DNA of 64,000 bases, from the NCBI RefSeq assembly GCF_001750145.1, contig NZ_CP015732.1, positions 1,240,001 through 1,304,000 of the forward strand, written 5' to 3'. The stretch comes from Arthrobacter sp. U41 (GTDB lineage Bacteria; Actinomycetota; Actinomycetes; Actinomycetales; Micrococcaceae). The first letter of the stretch is position 1. The number at the start of each line of letters is the position of its first letter. The translations under genes were made by a program, and so were the position numbers. The notes beneath the pieces are model-generated. The model saw only the letters and a program-made list of their open reading frames with translations. It had not been told where the DNA came from and ran no database searches. Positions 63,654-64,000 of this stretch are shown here, piece by piece.

Positions 63654-64000
63654 ATGATCAAAGCAACCCCTACCGCCCAGCTGTCCGATGCCGGTGTGTC
63701 CATCTGGCTCGATGACCTTTCCCGCGAGCGTCTCGCCAGCGGAAGCCTGCAGAAGCTCATCGACGAAAAGAACGTGGTGGGCGTGACCACCAACCCATCC
63801 ATCTTTCAGGCCGCGATCACCTCCGGCTCGGACTACGACGCAAAGATCGCCGAACTTGCCGCGCAGGGCGCCGGCGTCGAGGAGACCATCTTCGAGATCA
63901 CCACCACCGACGTCGCCGACGCCTGCGATCTGTTCGCACCGATCGCCGCCGCCACCAACGGCGTAGACGGCCGTGTCTCCATCGAGGTTGACCCCCGTCT
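63654..64000 (+). CDS. tal: Transaldolase, N-terminal part (runs off the window)
   Basis: At least 115 residues. [40 protein letters not shown] is the typical transaldolase start; [14 protein letters not shown] follows. It transfers dihydroxyacetone units in the rearrangement phase of the RuMP and pentose phosphate cycles. GAAGGAAGAAGCAG precedes ATG 63654. Same strand as tkt and probably one operon. Confidence 0.93.
   Translation, partial: MIKATPTAQLSDAGVSIWLDDLSRERLASGSLQKLIDEKNVVGVTTNPSIFQAAITSGSDYDAKIAELAAQGAGVEETIFEITTTDVADACDLFAPIAAATNGVDGRVSIEVDPR

Noticed and set aside
1..64000. CRISPR array or prophage
   Set aside because: No regularly spaced direct repeats, cas genes, or phage structural genes were seen anywhere in the window.

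Overview
The window is high-GC actinobacterial DNA. The fhaA-fhaB-pstP-ftsW/rodA-pbpA division cluster, mycothiol-type formaldehyde metabolism, OpcA and two methylamine-oxidase genes of the Arthrobacter P1 type all point to Arthrobacter sensu lato (Micrococcaceae), probably a facultative methylotroph.

Layout. (1) 1-5376: the conserved cell-division and FHA operon on the minus strand, ending in tRNA-Leu(CAG) with its own terminator. (2) 5417-16293: ordinary chromosomal genes. These include a TetR-controlled putrescine oxidase/Usp/APC permease unit, small oxidoreductases, a decayed FMN reductase, and a DUF5997/LysR-substrate-domain pair. (3) 16325-23607: a 5-oxoproline (pyroglutamate) catabolic locus with DUF1445, an NRAMP-type transporter, a GntR regulator, pxpA, fused pxpB-pxpC and a fused biotin carboxylase/BCCP. 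Three near-identical ATTGTT-n-AACAAT palindromes mark the probable GntR operators. (4) 23651-30091: a broken conjugative module (frameshifted VirB4-like ATPase, VirD4/TraG coupling protein, DUF4913), a paired SMR exporter and a complete IS30 element. (5) 30151-54133: a methylated-amine catabolic island. (6) 54233-61252: an ISL3 element, a LuxR-type regulator and an IS21 element that has itself been split by an IS3 element; all three insertion sequences keep target-site duplications. (7) 61280-64000: transketolase and the start of transaldolase, driven by a promoter cassette shared with hxlB.

How the island should work (inference from gene families). A heme-dependent N-demethylase (DUF3445 subunit, flavin/2Fe-2S reductase, DmmA-like zinc-ribbon protein) would convert dimethylamine to methylamine plus formaldehyde. 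Copper/TPQ methylamine oxidase (two copies) would convert methylamine to formaldehyde, ammonia and hydrogen peroxide. Formaldehyde is assimilated by HxlA and HxlB of the ribulose monophosphate cycle, with transketolase and transaldolase regenerating the acceptor and zwf-opcA feeding the oxidative branch. It can also be oxidised by a mycothiol-type hydroxymethyl dehydrogenase and a metallo-beta-lactamase-fold hydrolase. Three APC permeases and GntR, IclR and Cache-domain proteins would handle uptake and sensing.

The most striking structural feature is a 2,079-bp inverted duplication (31002-33080 and 49652-51730) that carries nearly all of the methylamine oxidase gene plus 136 bp upstream. It lies in two otherwise diverged paralogous loci and bounds a 16.6-kb segment that could invert. 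A second unifying signal is a roughly 33-40 bp element upstream of mao1, the dmm cluster and mao2, a candidate control site for a methylamine regulon.
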